DNA from: an uncultured Acetobacteraceae bacterium
GTDB lineage: Bacteria > Pseudomonadota > Alphaproteobacteria > Acetobacterales > Acetobacteraceae
Assembly (NCBI GenBank): GCA_903924985.1
Contig: CAIYDT010000089.1
Span: forward strand, 1-64,000
DNA length: 64,000 nt
Direction of reading: 5' to 3'
The notes under the pieces were generated by a model that saw only the letters and a program-made list of their open reading frames with translations, did not search any database and had not been told where the DNA came from. Below, piece after piece: positions 50,570-61,000 of the stretch (the stretch's first letter is position 1; each line of letters begins with the position of its first letter). The translations under genes were made by a program, and so were the position numbers.

Positions 50570-51742
50570 TTACAGGATAAGTGGCAGCCCGACATAATTC
50601 TCCGCCAGGGTGGTAGAGGCCGCCACCGATCCAAAGATCGCGTCAAGCTCTGCCCGTTGCACCCGCCGTTCGAACGGGCTGTGGTCCGAGAAACGGTGCA
50701 ACAGGCTTGTCATCCACCACGAAAAGCGCTGCGCCTTCCACACCCGCCGCAGGCAGGTTTCACCGTAGGTGTCCAGAAGATCGGCCACTCCCGAACGAAA
50801 CCAGACGGCCAGCGCCCGCGTCAGAACCGCTACATCGGCCGCCGCCAGGTTCAACCCCTTTGCGCCGGTCGGCGGAACGATATGCGCGGCGTCGCCCACC
50901 AGAAACAACCGCCCGTACTGCATCGGCTCCACCACGAAGCTGCGCATCGGGGTCACGCTTTTTTGAGTGATCGGCCCGTCGCTCAGGACAAACCCATCGC
51001 GCGCCAGGCGTGTGCGCAGTTCCCCCCAGATGCGGTCGTCCGACCAGTTCGCGATGTCTTCATCGGGCGCACATTGGAGGTACAAACGGCTGACAGTTGG
51101 CGATCGCATCGACAGCAGCGCGAAGCCACGGTCGTGACTGGCATAGACCAACTCCTCCGACGACGGCGCCGCGTCGGCCAGAATGCCCAACCAGCCGAAC
51201 GGGTATTCGCGCTCGAAGGACTGGCGGGCGGGAGCGGGAATGGTCTCGCGGCTAATGCCATGGAAGCCGTCGCAACCGGCGATGATAGCACAATCCAGCC
51301 GATGCTGCCGGCCGCCTTGCTCATACAATATGTACGGGGTGTCGGTCCGCACGCCTTGTAGCGATACGCCGGTCGCCTCGAATTGGATGTTCCCGCCCGC
51401 CGCCAACCGCGCCGCGATCAGGTCCTGCACGATCTTGTGCTGCGAGTAGACCATGACGTGCTTGCCCGTCAGTCCCTTGAAGTCGATCCGGTGGTCGCGG
51501 CCCTCGGTGCGCAGGATCACGCCCTCATGCGGCAGGCCCTCGGCGCGCATGCGGTCGCCGACACCGGTGTCGTTCAGCAGCTGCTCCACCGGGTGTTCCA
51601 GCACGCCCGCCCTGATGCGGCCTTCCACATAGGCGCGGGAGCGCGCCTCCAGCACCACGGACTCAATGCCGTTGAGGTGCAGCAGATGCGACAGCAGCAG
51701 CCCGGCCGGACCGGCCCCAACGATTCCCACCTGAGTTCGCAT
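50570..51742 (-). CDS. pobA: 4-Hydroxybenzoate 3-monooxygenase
   Basis: 390 residues, exactly the PobA length. FAD fold GIVGAGPAGLLLSHLL, SRAYVEGRIRAGVLE with substrate-site residues, the CDGFHG motif and GDAAHIVPPTGAKGLNLA. Converts 4-hydroxybenzoate to protocatechuate with NADPH. ATG at 51742 matches the family start. Divergent from the AtzG-like/amidase pair; no pobR or pca genes are visible nearby. Confidence 0.93.
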   Translation of the reverse strand: MRTQVGIVGAGPAGLLLSHLLHLNGIESVVLEARSRAYVEGRIRAGVLEHPVEQLLNDTGVGDRMRAEGLPHEGVILRTEGRDHRIDFKGLTGKHVMVYSQHKIVQDLIAARLAAGGNIQFEATGVSLQGVRTDTPYILYEQGGRQHRLDCAIIAGCDGFHGISRETIPAPARQSFEREYPFGWLGILADAAPSSEELVYASHDRGFALLSMRSPTVSRLYLQCAPDEDIANWSDDRIWGELRTRLARDGFVLSDGPITQKSVTPMRSFVVEPMQYGRLFLVGDAAHIVPPTGAKGLNLAAADVAVLTRALAVWFRSGVADLLDTYGETCLRRVWKAQRFSWWMTSLLHRFSDHSPFERRVQRAELDAIFGSVAASTTLAENYVGLPLIL

Positions 51743-51826
51743 TATTTTCTCCCGCTTCGCGTTCGGGATTGTAGCCCTTACCGACCCGCCATGCATAATG
51801 TTGCAACGCACCGATCAGGAGTCCCC

Positions 51827-52033
51827 ATGCCTCCCCTCTCTCCCGACGAATTGGCCCGCGAGTTCGACGCTTTCATGATCCGCGGCGGTCTGACCGTGCC
51901 ACCCGCGCGGCGGGCGACGGTGTTAGCGTCCTACGCCGATTTCCGGGCGCAGATCGACCTGCTGCACGGGCGGCAGGACCATACTGGGGAGCCAGCGCAC
52001 ATCTTCTCCCTCCCGCCGAAGGGAGATGCATGA
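51827..52033 (+). CDS. AtzG-like small amidase partner (DUF4089)
   Basis: 68 residues: a helical protein with LAREFDAFMIRGGLTVPP, then the conserved-looking end PAHIFSLP. The size, the helical first part, the Pro-x-x-x-Phe end and the tight position before a GatA/AtzE-like amidase fit AtzG-type small subunits, which support amidase assembly as GatC does. AGGAG site before the ATG at 51827. The stop overlaps the amidase start. Confidence 0.6.
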   Translation: MPPLSPDELAREFDAFMIRGGLTVPPARRATVLASYADFRAQIDLLHGRQDHTGEPAHIFSLPPKGDA

Positions 52034-53418
52034 TGGATACGCGCGATCTTTCCATTGCCGAGATGGGCAAGGCGCTGCGGTCCGGCGCCACCACATCGGC
52101 GAAGCTGACTCAGGATGCTCTGGCGCGGATCAAGGCTCAGGATGACACGCTGCACGCCTTTGTGCTGGTGACCGAGGACCTCGCTCTGTCTCAGGCCCAA
52201 CGTGCCGATGCGGAGCTGAAGGCCGGTAGCGACCGGGGGCCGTTCCACGGCATCCCCTACGGGCTGAAGGACATCTACGACACGGCGGGCATCCGAACGA
52301 CCTGCCACTCCAGGCTGCGGTTGGACAACGTGCCGAAGACCAACAGCGTGGTCGCCGGCCGGTTCGACGCGGCGGGCGCCGTGCTGCTGGGTAAGCTGGC
52401 CACCCACGAGTTCGCACTCGGCGGCCCCAGCTTCGATCTGCCCTTCCCGCCGGCCCGCAACCCCTGGAACACCGATCATGTGACCGGCGGGTCGTCGTCC
52501 GGGTCCGCCACCGCCATCGCGTCCCGCATGGTGCGGATGGCGATGGGGTCCGACACCGGCGGATCCATCCGCGGGCCCGCGGCGTGGTGCGGTCTGGTGG
52601 GGATCAAACCCACCTACGGGCGGGTGTCGCGGCGGGGCGTGTTTCCGCTGGCCTGGGCGCTGGATCATTGCGGTCCCTTGTCGCGGTCGGTGGAGGACGC
52701 CGTTCTGACGGTGCAGCTCCTGGCCGGGCACGACCCGTACGACGATGCCAGCGCGAATGTGCCCGTGCCGGACTACAGCGCCGACCTGAACAAGGGTGTG
52801 AAAGGACTGCGCATCGGCATTCCCCGCGATTTCTTCATCGCCGCCTCCGCCACCACCCACGACACCCTTGCCGGTATTGAGCGCACCGCCGCCCAACTGC
52901 GCGAGGCCGGCGCGATCGTGGAGGACGTGAAGCTGCCGAATTACGCCCTGTTCGGCGCCGCCGGGCGGGTGATCATGATGGCCGAGGCCTATGCCATCCA
53001 TGAATCCGACATGCGGACCCGCCTGCTGGATTACGGCGAGATAACCGCCAACCGCTTTGTGCTCGGTGCAACGGTCAGAGCGGCCGACTACCTCGCCGCG
53101 CTACGCGTGCGGCGGGAGCTGACCGATGCGGTAAACGAAGCCCTGCGCAAATACGACGCCCTGCTGTGCCTGTCCGCCCTGAACACCGCGCCGCGATTCG
53201 ACGCCCCGGTCGATGCGCTATCCAGCGGCGCGCCGATGCAAACCATCCCGTTCAATGTGACCGGTCATCCAGCCATGAGCGTCCCTGTCGGGTTGGGGTC
53301 GGACGGCCTGCCGGTGGGCGTGCAGATCGTCGGACGCCCTTTCGATGAGGCAATGGTGTTCCGCGTCGGGCGCGCGGTTGAGGTGCTGTCGGGGTGGGAG
53401 GCTGTGGCGCTGCCGTAA
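52030..53418 (+). CDS. Amidase (AtzE/GatA-like)
   Basis: 462 residues of the amidase signature family. Ser-cisSer-Lys triad parts are visible: Lys in YGLKDIYDTAG, GGSSSGSATAIA and GSDTGGSIRGPAAWCG. Hydrolyses an amide such as a 1-carboxybiuret-like or aryl amide; the AtzG-like partner favours an AtzE-type role over GatA. Two adjacent ATGs (52030, 52033); the first overlaps the upstream stop. Confidence 0.9.
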   Translation: MMDTRDLSIAEMGKALRSGATTSAKLTQDALARIKAQDDTLHAFVLVTEDLALSQAQRADAELKAGSDRGPFHGIPYGLKDIYDTAGIRTTCHSRLRLDNVPKTNSVVAGRFDAAGAVLLGKLATHEFALGGPSFDLPFPPARNPWNTDHVTGGSSSGSATAIASRMVRMAMGSDTGGSIRGPAAWCGLVGIKPTYGRVSRRGVFPLAWALDHCGPLSRSVEDAVLTVQLLAGHDPYDDASANVPVPDYSADLNKGVKGLRIGIPRDFFIAASATTHDTLAGIERTAAQLREAGAIVEDVKLPNYALFGAAGRVIMMAEAYAIHESDMRTRLLDYGEITANRFVLGATVRAADYLAALRVRRELTDAVNEALRKYDALLCLSALNTAPRFDAPVDALSSGAPMQTIPFNVTGHPAMSVPVGLGSDGLPVGVQIVGRPFDEAMVFRVGRAVEVLSGWEAVALP

Positions 53419-53424
53419 CCGAGA

Positions 53425-55227
53425 TCATCCGGCGAAGGCATCTTCGTCCAGAGCCAGCACCCCGGCCGCCCCATACATGACGGTGTGCGCCAGACCGCTC
53501 GCCTCGGACAATATGTGATCGGCGTAGAAGCGAACCGTGCCGATCTTCGCACGATAGAAGCCGGGTTCTTCGTTGTCGCCGGCGGCAAGGTGGTCGGCGG
53601 CAGCCAATGCCGCGCGCGCCGATTGCCAACCGCCGGCGACGATACCGAACAAATGCAGCAGCGGCACGGCACCGGCCAGCACGGCACGCGGGTCGGAGGG
53701 GTACGTCCCGAGAACCCAGGCCAGCACTTGTTCCAGCAGCGCGATCGCGTCCCGCAGACCGGCACCGATGGCAGCGAGATCGTCCCCGGCAGCGCTTTCC
53801 AGGCGCCGCGAAACCTCCCGCATTTCGGCGATCGCGGCGCGCGCGGCGGCACCCTGGTCACGTAATATTTTGCGGCCGACCAGGTCGTTGGCCTGAATGC
53901 CGGTGGTGCCCTCATAAATTGCCAGGATGCGCGCATCGCGGAGGAATTGCGCTGCTCCGGTTTCCTCGATGAAGCCCATGCCGCCGTGGATTTGCACGCC
54001 GGTCGAAGCGATCTCGATCGCCGATTCCGTGCTCCAACCTTTCACGACGGGAATCAGCAAATCGACCATCGCCTGATTGCGTGCCCGTTCGGCGGGCTCC
54101 GGGTGACGCTGCGCGGTGTCCAATGCCGCCGCGACGACATAGGCCAAAGCGCGCATCGCCTCGGTGCGGGATTTCATGCTCATGAGCATGCGGCGCACAT
54201 CGGGGTGCTTGATAATGGCGACCCGCCCGCCGCCGCGCACGCCGGTTTCGGTGCCTTGCACGCGGTTTCGCGCATAGGCCAGCGCGTGCTGAAATGCCCG
54301 ATCGGAAATAGCAACTCCCTGCAATCCGACATCGAAACGGGCTCGGTTCATCATGATGAACATATATTCAAGACCACGATTGGGCTCACCCACCATGGTG
54401 CCGATGGCACCTTCGTTGTCACCATACGCCATGATCGCGGTGGGGCTGGCGTGAATGCCCAACTTGTGTTCCAGCGACACGCAATACACGTCGTTGCGCG
54501 CACCTGGCGAACCATCCTGGTTCACCAGATATTTCGGCACCACGAACAGGGAAATGCCGCGCACCCCCTCCGGCGCATCGGGCAGGCGGGCGAGCACGAG
54601 GTGAACGATGTTCTCCGTCATGTCGTGATCGCCGTAGGTGATGAAGATCTTCTGGCCGTAAATGCGGTATTGCTCGCCATCCGGAACGGCACGCGAGCGT
54701 ACGGCGGCAAGGTCGGAACCGGCTTGCGGCTCCGTCAGGTTCATCGTGCCGGTCCAGGTGCCCGCCACCATTTTCGGCAAATACATGGCTTTTTGCGCGT
54801 CGGTGCCGACCAGATGCAGCGCCTCGATCGCGCCGGTGGTCAGCAGCGGGCAGAGGGAAAACGCCATGTTGGCGGCGTTCCACATCTCTTTCACCGCCGT
54901 GCCCAGAACCGCGGGGAGACCCTGACCGCCGTAGTCAGGATCGCAGCCCAGCGCATTCCAGCCGCCTGCCACGAATTGTGCATAAGCGTCGCGGAACCCC
55001 GCGGCGGTGTGGGCGCCATCGGCTTCCAGGCGCGCGCCGTCCTTGTCCCCGGATTGGTTCAGCGGCGCGAGGACGTTGCCGGCGAACCTGGCCGCTTCCT
55101 CCAGGATCGCATCGGTCAGGTCGGGTTCGGCATGTTCGTAGCCTGGGAGGGACGTTATCCGGTCCATGCCGACGAGGTCGTTCAGCACGAAACGCATGTC
55201 GCGGAGCGGGGCAGTGTACTCGGTCAT
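53425..55227 (-). CDS. Acyl-CoA dehydrogenase, long DmdC-like type
   Basis: 600 residues, as in the long branch that includes 3-methylmercaptopropionyl-CoA dehydrogenase and similar enzymes. TGTMNLTEPQAGSDLAAVR (FAD/substrate), HKLGIHASPTAIMAYG, and QIHGGMGFIEETGAAQFLRD followed by ILAIYEGTTGIQANDLVGRK. The catalytic Glu lies in YEGTTG. The C-terminal 130 residues form the extra helical domain. ATG at 55227. Substrate not assignable by context. Convergent with the amidase. Confidence 0.9.
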   Translation of the reverse strand: MTEYTAPLRDMRFVLNDLVGMDRITSLPGYEHAEPDLTDAILEEAARFAGNVLAPLNQSGDKDGARLEADGAHTAAGFRDAYAQFVAGGWNALGCDPDYGGQGLPAVLGTAVKEMWNAANMAFSLCPLLTTGAIEALHLVGTDAQKAMYLPKMVAGTWTGTMNLTEPQAGSDLAAVRSRAVPDGEQYRIYGQKIFITYGDHDMTENIVHLVLARLPDAPEGVRGISLFVVPKYLVNQDGSPGARNDVYCVSLEHKLGIHASPTAIMAYGDNEGAIGTMVGEPNRGLEYMFIMMNRARFDVGLQGVAISDRAFQHALAYARNRVQGTETGVRGGGRVAIIKHPDVRRMLMSMKSRTEAMRALAYVVAAALDTAQRHPEPAERARNQAMVDLLIPVVKGWSTESAIEIASTGVQIHGGMGFIEETGAAQFLRDARILAIYEGTTGIQANDLVGRKILRDQGAAARAAIAEMREVSRRLESAAGDDLAAIGAGLRDAIALLEQVLAWVLGTYPSDPRAVLAGAVPLLHLFGIVAGGWQSARAALAAADHLAAGDNEEPGFYRAKIGTVRFYADHILSEASGLAHTVMYGAAGVLALDEDAFAG

Positions 55228-55412
55228 GGCGCGGGGTCCTTTTGGGGGACGTAAGAGAGGATTAGGAGCGAGAACCTCCCCTGGGAAGGGGTATCGCGGC
55301 ACGGTCAAGTCACACCCCAGGCCGCAAAGGAAGAGACGGGGAGAGACCACAATGTCGTCGACCCATCGGTTGCGGAGCGCCTGAATCAGCGGCTAGGTTA
55401 TCTTCGACGCAT

Positions 55413-55829
55413 GTGGACAGGCCGTCCATATGCGGAATGGCGGCTTGTAACCTCATCGCCATCGAAAATAGGAGGTCGGCACTGACTACGGTACCCTCAT
55501 TTTTCAGGCCGTTCACGCCGGCTGCCAAGTCGCGTGAGACGCTCAATAACCGGGTCAATCGCATTCACCAGGCGCGCCACCGCCGAATCGACGATGTCAT
55601 TGAGGAAGCATTCCAACATGCCTGCCTGTCAGGTGACATAGACACGGCGAGCGACCTGGTCGTACTGCTGGAACGCAAATACGACCGCTGGATGGCAGCC
55701 CAGGGCACCGATCGCCGATCGGGTAAACAGCAACTGTCCCGCATGCGGGACGAATTGAGCCGACGCGAGCGCGTCAAAATGGCTGGCCGCGCATTGAGTG
55801 CAGCCCGTCTGCAACCCGAGCAGGAGTAA
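55413..55829 (+). CDS. Hypothetical helical protein
   Basis: About 138 residues from GTG 55413, not recognised. The central part (about 40-115) is strongly helical and charged: ETLNNRVNRIHQARHRRIDD, then CLSGDIDTASDLVVLLERKYD. No signal peptide. The N-terminal 30 residues may be untranslated if an internal start is used. A helix-turn-helix remnant follows. The 185 bases before it, behind the acyl-CoA dehydrogenase start, hold only that gene's promoter region. Confidence 0.5.
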   Translation: MDRPSICGMAACNLIAIENRRSALTTVPSFFRPFTPAAKSRETLNNRVNRIHQARHRRIDDVIEEAFQHACLSGDIDTASDLVVLLERKYDRWMAAQGTDRRSGKQQLSRMRDELSRRERVKMAGRALSAARLQPEQE

Positions 55830-55845
55830 AGCGGCGCTCGACAAA

Positions 55846-56019
55846 GGCGTGACGGTGGCACGAAAACTGTCTGCCGCGGGCCTGACACTGAAGCAGTCGC
55901 ACGTCGCGATCGATGTGCTCGCGTCCCACAGCCCCACGCTGCAAAACTGGGAGCAAGGGCGCAACCGCCCCGACCCCGCGTTCATCGAGAACGCTGTCAC
56001 GGAACCCGTCACCCCATGA
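55846..56019 (+). pseudogene. Helix-turn-helix (Xre-type) antitoxin remnant
   Basis: An open stretch reads ARKLSAAGLTLKQSHVAIDV followed by SPTLQNWEQGRNRPDPAF. The second part is the recognition-helix end typical of Xre/HigA regulators (TLxNWEQGRxxP), but the helices that should precede it are missing, and the first part looks like another region of such a protein. No toxin partner is beside it. It ends in the ribokinase start. Confidence 0.55.
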
Positions 56020-56906
56020 TCGTCGTCTTCGGCTCCATCAACCTCGATCTTATCTTCGCCCTCCCCCACATCCCCGCCCCGGGAGAGACCGTGCTCGGTC
56101 CCACCACCCGCATCGAGCCGGGGGGCAAAGGCGCCAACCAGGCCGTCGCGGCGGCGCGGGACGGGGCGCAGGTCATCATGGCCGGCGCGGTGGGGCGGGA
56201 CGCGCTGGCGACGGACGCGCTGAAGCTGCTGAAACAAGCCAACGTGGACCTGACCCGCGTCGCCGAGACCGAGACCGCCACCGGCTGCGCCGCGATCAGC
56301 GTCGATCCTCAGGGTCGCAACGCCATCGCCGTCGGCTCCGGCGCCAACCTGCTGGCAAAAGCCACACAGATCGGAGACGCGCTGCTAACCCCGCAAACCA
56401 CGTTGGTCTTGCAAATGGAGGTCCCAGCCGACCAAACCGCCGCGCTGATCCACCGCGCCCAAGCGCGGGGGGCCCGCATCATCCTGAACCTCGCCCCGGC
56501 CGCCGCGCTGCCGATCGAGGCGCTGAAAGCCGTCGACATCCTGACCGTGAACGAGACCGAGGCCGATTGGCTCGCCGCCCACCTCGACTGCCTCCCCACC
56601 GCGCAAGCATTACAAGCGGCACTTTCCACAACCATTATCCGTACGCTCGGCGAAAACGGCCTGGAAGCCGCGACGCAAGACGGCGCGCAGCACATCCCAG
56701 CGAGACAAATCACCCCGACCGACACCACCGCCGCCGGGGATTGTTTCGTCGGCGTCCTCGCTGCCGCGCTGGATCGCGGCCAGTCGCTCACCGACGCGCT
56801 GAACCGAGCAACAACCGCCGCGGCGTTGTGCTGCATGAAACCAGGAAGCCAGGGCAGCCTGCCCTGGGCTCGCGAGATCGACGCCTACCGCGCCGCCACC
56901 GCCTGA
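56016..56906 (+). CDS. Ribokinase-like PfkB family sugar kinase
   Basis: 296 residues. VFGSINLDLIFALPHIPAPG at the N-terminus, GGKGANQAVAAARDGA substrate loop and the C-terminal DTTAAGDCFVGVLAAAL with the catalytic Asp, matching RbsK. Phosphorylates ribose or a nucleoside-like sugar. No ribose transporter or RbsR nearby. Its 3' end overlaps the convergent RND adaptor gene by 22 bases. Confidence 0.9.
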   Translation: MIVVFGSINLDLIFALPHIPAPGETVLGPTTRIEPGGKGANQAVAAARDGAQVIMAGAVGRDALATDALKLLKQANVDLTRVAETETATGCAAISVDPQGRNAIAVGSGANLLAKATQIGDALLTPQTTLVLQMEVPADQTAALIHRAQARGARIILNLAPAAALPIEALKAVDILTVNETEADWLAAHLDCLPTAQALQAALSTTIIRTLGENGLEAATQDGAQHIPARQITPTDTTAAGDCFVGVLAAALDRGQSLTDALNRATTAAALCCMKPGSQGSLPWAREIDAYRAATA

Positions 56907-58003
56907 ATGCGGCTGCCGTCGCCCACCTCATCCGGCAAGTTGATCGCGACCTTGTCGCCGAGCTTCGCACCCTCGGCCAGGGTGACGCGGATGCCGTCGG
57001 TCGAGGCCACCTTCACCGGGCGCATGCGAACCAGGCTGTCGTCCCCCACGCCGGCGACAAAGGTGTTCGACCCACGCAGGATCAGCCCCGCGACCGGAAT
57101 TTCCGGCAGGCTGGTCAACGGCACGTGCAACGTCACGTAAGCAAAACTGCCGGGCACGAGGAACTGGTTGGCGTTATCGACCTCCAGCTCGGTGAACAGC
57201 GTGCGCGTCCGTGGATCGAGCTGTCCTGACGTGCGCGCGATTTTAACCTTCACCTTGCGGGTGGAGTCGGCAGCGTCGCTGACATCGACCAGATCGCCGA
57301 CATGCACGTTGGGTACATCTCGCTGCTCGACATAAACGTTCACCCGCAGCTTGCGGTCGTCGACGATGGTGATCAGAGGCTGGTTGCTGGTTTGGTTGGT
57401 ACTGGCGTTCTGGATCAGCGCGCCGGGATCGGCGAAACGAGCCGTCACCCTTCCGGCAAATGGCGCACGGATTTTCTCATAGGATTTCATGGTGCCGAGT
57501 TCGGCGACCTTGGCTTCGGCCATTCTGAAATCGGTTTCTGCTTGCTCAATCGCCTGCGCCGACTTCGCACCGGAAGCCACGAGATCGTGCGCCCGCCTGG
57601 CGTTGCGACGCTTGTTCTCCAAATCCATCAAAGCGCTGTTCAACTGGTTGTCGGTCTCGGCGGAGTCAATTTCCGCGATGACCTGTCCTTCCTCGACCAT
57701 GTCGCCGCGGTCAACGGAGATATTCGTCAAGTAGCCGCCGACTTTGCTGTAAAGCGTCGCCGTTTGATACGCGCGCGTGTCACCCAGCAGACTGATCAGC
57801 CGCTCCTTCGGCCCCTGCGCCACCGTCACGACCTGCACTTTCGGCCCCCGCTCGGTCGTGTCGGCCAGCGCTTTGCGGGCGAGGGAAAGTTGCGAGTCTT
57901 TTTCGGCCCAGATCGTCATAACCCCGTACGCGGCGCCGGCCACGATGCCGATGCCCACGATATACGCTAGGACAGAACCCCGCTTTTTCCTTCCCTCAGC
58001 CAT
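56885..58003 (-). CDS. RND efflux periplasmic adaptor
   Basis: 372 residues of the HlyD/AcrA family: N-terminal membrane anchor (about 10-30), LYSKVGGYLTNISVDRGDMVEEGQVIAEID lipoyl half one is visible from its two ends (KVGGYLTNI, GDMVEEGQVIAE), a helical hairpin, RAPFAGRVTARFADPGALI, and a beta-barrel. It bridges the inner-membrane pump and an outer-membrane channel. Begins 8 bases inside the end of the RND gene; no TolC-type gene is in the window. Confidence 0.92.
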   Translation of the reverse strand: MAEGRKKRGSVLAYIVGIGIVAGAAYGVMTIWAEKDSQLSLARKALADTTERGPKVQVVTVAQGPKERLISLLGDTRAYQTATLYSKVGGYLTNISVDRGDMVEEGQVIAEIDSAETDNQLNSALMDLENKRRNARRAHDLVASGAKSAQAIEQAETDFRMAEAKVAELGTMKSYEKIRAPFAGRVTARFADPGALIQNASTNQTSNQPLITIVDDRKLRVNVYVEQRDVPNVHVGDLVDVSDAADSTRKVKVKIARTSGQLDPRTRTLFTELEVDNANQFLVPGSFAYVTLHVPLTSLPEIPVAGLILRGSNTFVAGVGDDSLVRMRPVKVASTDGIRVTLAEGAKLGDKVAINLPDEVGDGSRIQAVAAR

Positions 58004-61000
58004 GGTGAGTCGTCGCTCCACTTGCCTGCGCACCCGCCGCTTCCGCGGCGAACCGTGAATCCAAAGAATGCAATGCCGGCCGCCCGCGGCGCAGCAGCGT
58101 GTAGCCGATCGGCACGATGAACAATGTCGCCAGGGTAGCGAACATCAGGCCGCCGATCACCGCTCGGCCCAGCGGCGCGTTCTGCTCGCCCGCCTGCCCC
58201 ATGCCCAGCGCCATGGGGATCATGCCGATGATCATCGCCAGCGCCGTCATCATGATCGGCCGAAGCCGGATGCGCCCGGCCTCCAGCACCGCCCGCAGCG
58301 GCCCGATTTCCTCCCGAGCACGCAGATCGTTGGCGAAACTGACCACCAGGATGGAATTGGACACCGAGATGCCCACCGACATGATGGCGCCCATCAGCGA
58401 TTCCACGTTGATGGTGGTGCCCGTGATCGCCAGCATCCAGACGATGCCGATCAGCGCGCCGGGTACTGCCATCATGATGATGAACGGATCGACCCAGGAC
58501 TGGAACAGGATCACCAGCAGCGCGTAGACCAGGATCACCGCCAGGATCATGCCAAGCGCGAGGCTACGGAACGAGGCCTGCATCACCTCATTCTGTCCAC
58601 GGATATCGATGCGGGTGGTGATCGGCAGGCCCTTGCTGACCTCGTCGATCGCTTTTTGAATGTCGGCGGCGGTGCTGCCCAGATCGCGCCCGTCCACATT
58701 GGCGGCGATGTCGATGACCCGCTGGACGGTGTAGTGGTTGACTGACTCCAGGCTGGATCGTGGCGTGATCGACGCGATATCCGCCAGCCGCATCACCGGC
58801 GCGGACGGCAAGGTCGTGGGGGTCGTCGGCAGGGTCGGGTCGGGCCGGCTGACCGGCGTATTCAGGAGATCGGCGACCGAATTGATCTGCGAAATCGGGG
58901 TCTGTACCGCCACCGAGTAATTCACGTTGTTAACCGGATTGAGGAAGAAGTTCGGCGCCACCAGCGAACTGGACGACAGCGACGTCAGCATGTTGCTGGC
59001 CACGTCGCGCTGGCCGATGCCCAGACGGATGGCGCGCAGCCGGTCCACGTCCACCTGCAAGGCGGGATAATTCAGCACCTGCACCAGATGCGGGTCCGCC
59101 ACCCCGGGGATCGTCTGCAACTTGCGCAATAACTGTTGCCCAAGCGCATAGGCTCGGTCGAAGTTGGTATCCTGAATCTGAATATCGATCGGCGCCGACA
59201 ACCCAAAATTCAGCACCTGGCTGACGATGTCGGCGGTCTGGAAGTAGATGATGCTACCGGGGAACTCCGGCGGCAATTTGGTCCGCATCGCCCTGATATA
59301 GTCGTTGGTCGGATGATGATCCGGCTTCAACGAAATCAGCACCTCCGCGTCCATTGAGCCGACATTGTCGCTCGGCACGAAGGCCAGATTGAAGCTGGAG
59401 GGGATGCCGACGTTATCGTTGATGGTTTGCAACTCTCTGGCCGGGATGATCTCCCGGATACGATCTTCCAGCTTCAGCACCAGTTCCTCGGTTGTCTCCA
59501 GCTTGGTTCCCGGCGGGGCGCGGTAGTGCAGCTTGATCAGGCCGACGTCGGCGGCCGGGAAGAAGTCCATTCCGAGCGACGTCGCAAGACCGCCCGTAAC
59601 CACCGCGAGGCCCAGGGTGCACATCAGCACCAATGCACGGTGATTGAGCGCCCCATGCAAAGCCCGGCCATAGGCATCGCGCACATGGTTGAAGCCCCGG
59701 TCGAAGGCGCCGAAGAAGCCTTTCGGCGGGCCGTGATGCTCCGCTTCGCCCGCCAGCAGGAGGCGGGCGAAGCTTGGCACGATGCTGAACGACAGCACGT
59801 AGGACGCCAACATGCACAGCACGACGGTCGCGGCGAGTGGAATGAACAGGAAGCGTGAGACCCCGACCAGCAACACGACGGGGAAAAACACGATGCAGAT
59901 GGCCAGGGTCGCGACGGTCAGCGGCTGAATAACCTCATTCGCCCCGTCCAGAATCGCCACCGTCAGCGGTTTTCCCAGCGTCAGGTTGCGATGGATATTC
60001 TCGATGGTGACAGTGGCGTTATCGACCAGCAGACCGATCGCCAACGCGAGCCCACCCAGCGTCATCAGGTTGACCGATTGCCCCGTCAGGAACAGCCCCA
60101 CCAAACCCGCGAAAATCGACAGCGGGATAGAGGTCGAGACGATGACCGTATTCCGCCAACTGCCCAGGAATATCAGGATCAGCACCGACACCAGAATGGA
60201 CGATATGATCGCCTCGTGGATGACGTTCTCCACCGCGCCGCGCACGAACACCGATTGGTCGAAGTCGAGCTTGATCTCCAGCCCATCGGGCGCCGCGGCT
60301 TTGATGTAGGGCAGCGCCTCCCGCGCCGCGTCCACCACCGCGAGTGTCGAGGCATCGGCGTGCTTCAAAATCGCCAGGTAGACCGCGCGTTTGCCATCCA
60401 CGTGCACGATATTGTTCTGCACAGCGAAGCTGTCGGTGACGTTGGATACGTCGCCCAACGTCACCGGCGCGCCGCCGAACACCCCGATCGGCAGTTGGTT
60501 GAACCGCTCAATCAGCTCGGGGCTGGAGTTCAGCTTCACATTGTATTCGCGGTCGCCGATGCGGGCAGTGCCGGCGGGCACGATCACGTTGGACGCCTGT
60601 AGAGCGTTCACCACATCGACGGGGGAGAATCCCTTGGCAATCAGCCGGTCCTGATCCAGCGCCACGATCATCTGGCGCTGCTTGCCACCGAAGGGGCCGG
60701 GCGTGGACAGGCCCGGTATGGTAAACAGCCGGACACGAATGAAATTGAGGCTGTAGTCGGATATCTGCTGTTCGGTCAGCGTCTTGCTGGACAGCGTCAT
60801 CTGCACGACCGGCACGTTCGACGCGTTGAACTGTATCACCCCCGGTGGCTGCATACCCGGTGGCGCACTACGCAAAATGCTGTTGTTCACAGCCGTGATC
60901 TGCGCAATGGCGCCGCCGATGTCGGAGCCCGGCTGAAAATAGACCTTCAGCAGGCCGGTGCCGGGAATCGACTGCGACTCGATACGCTGGATCCCGTTCA

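Noticed and set aside
55310-55564. Minus-strand ORF of 84 codons upstream of the acyl-CoA dehydrogenase
   Set aside because: It overlaps the more plausible helical plus-strand protein and shows no motif or ribosome binding site.
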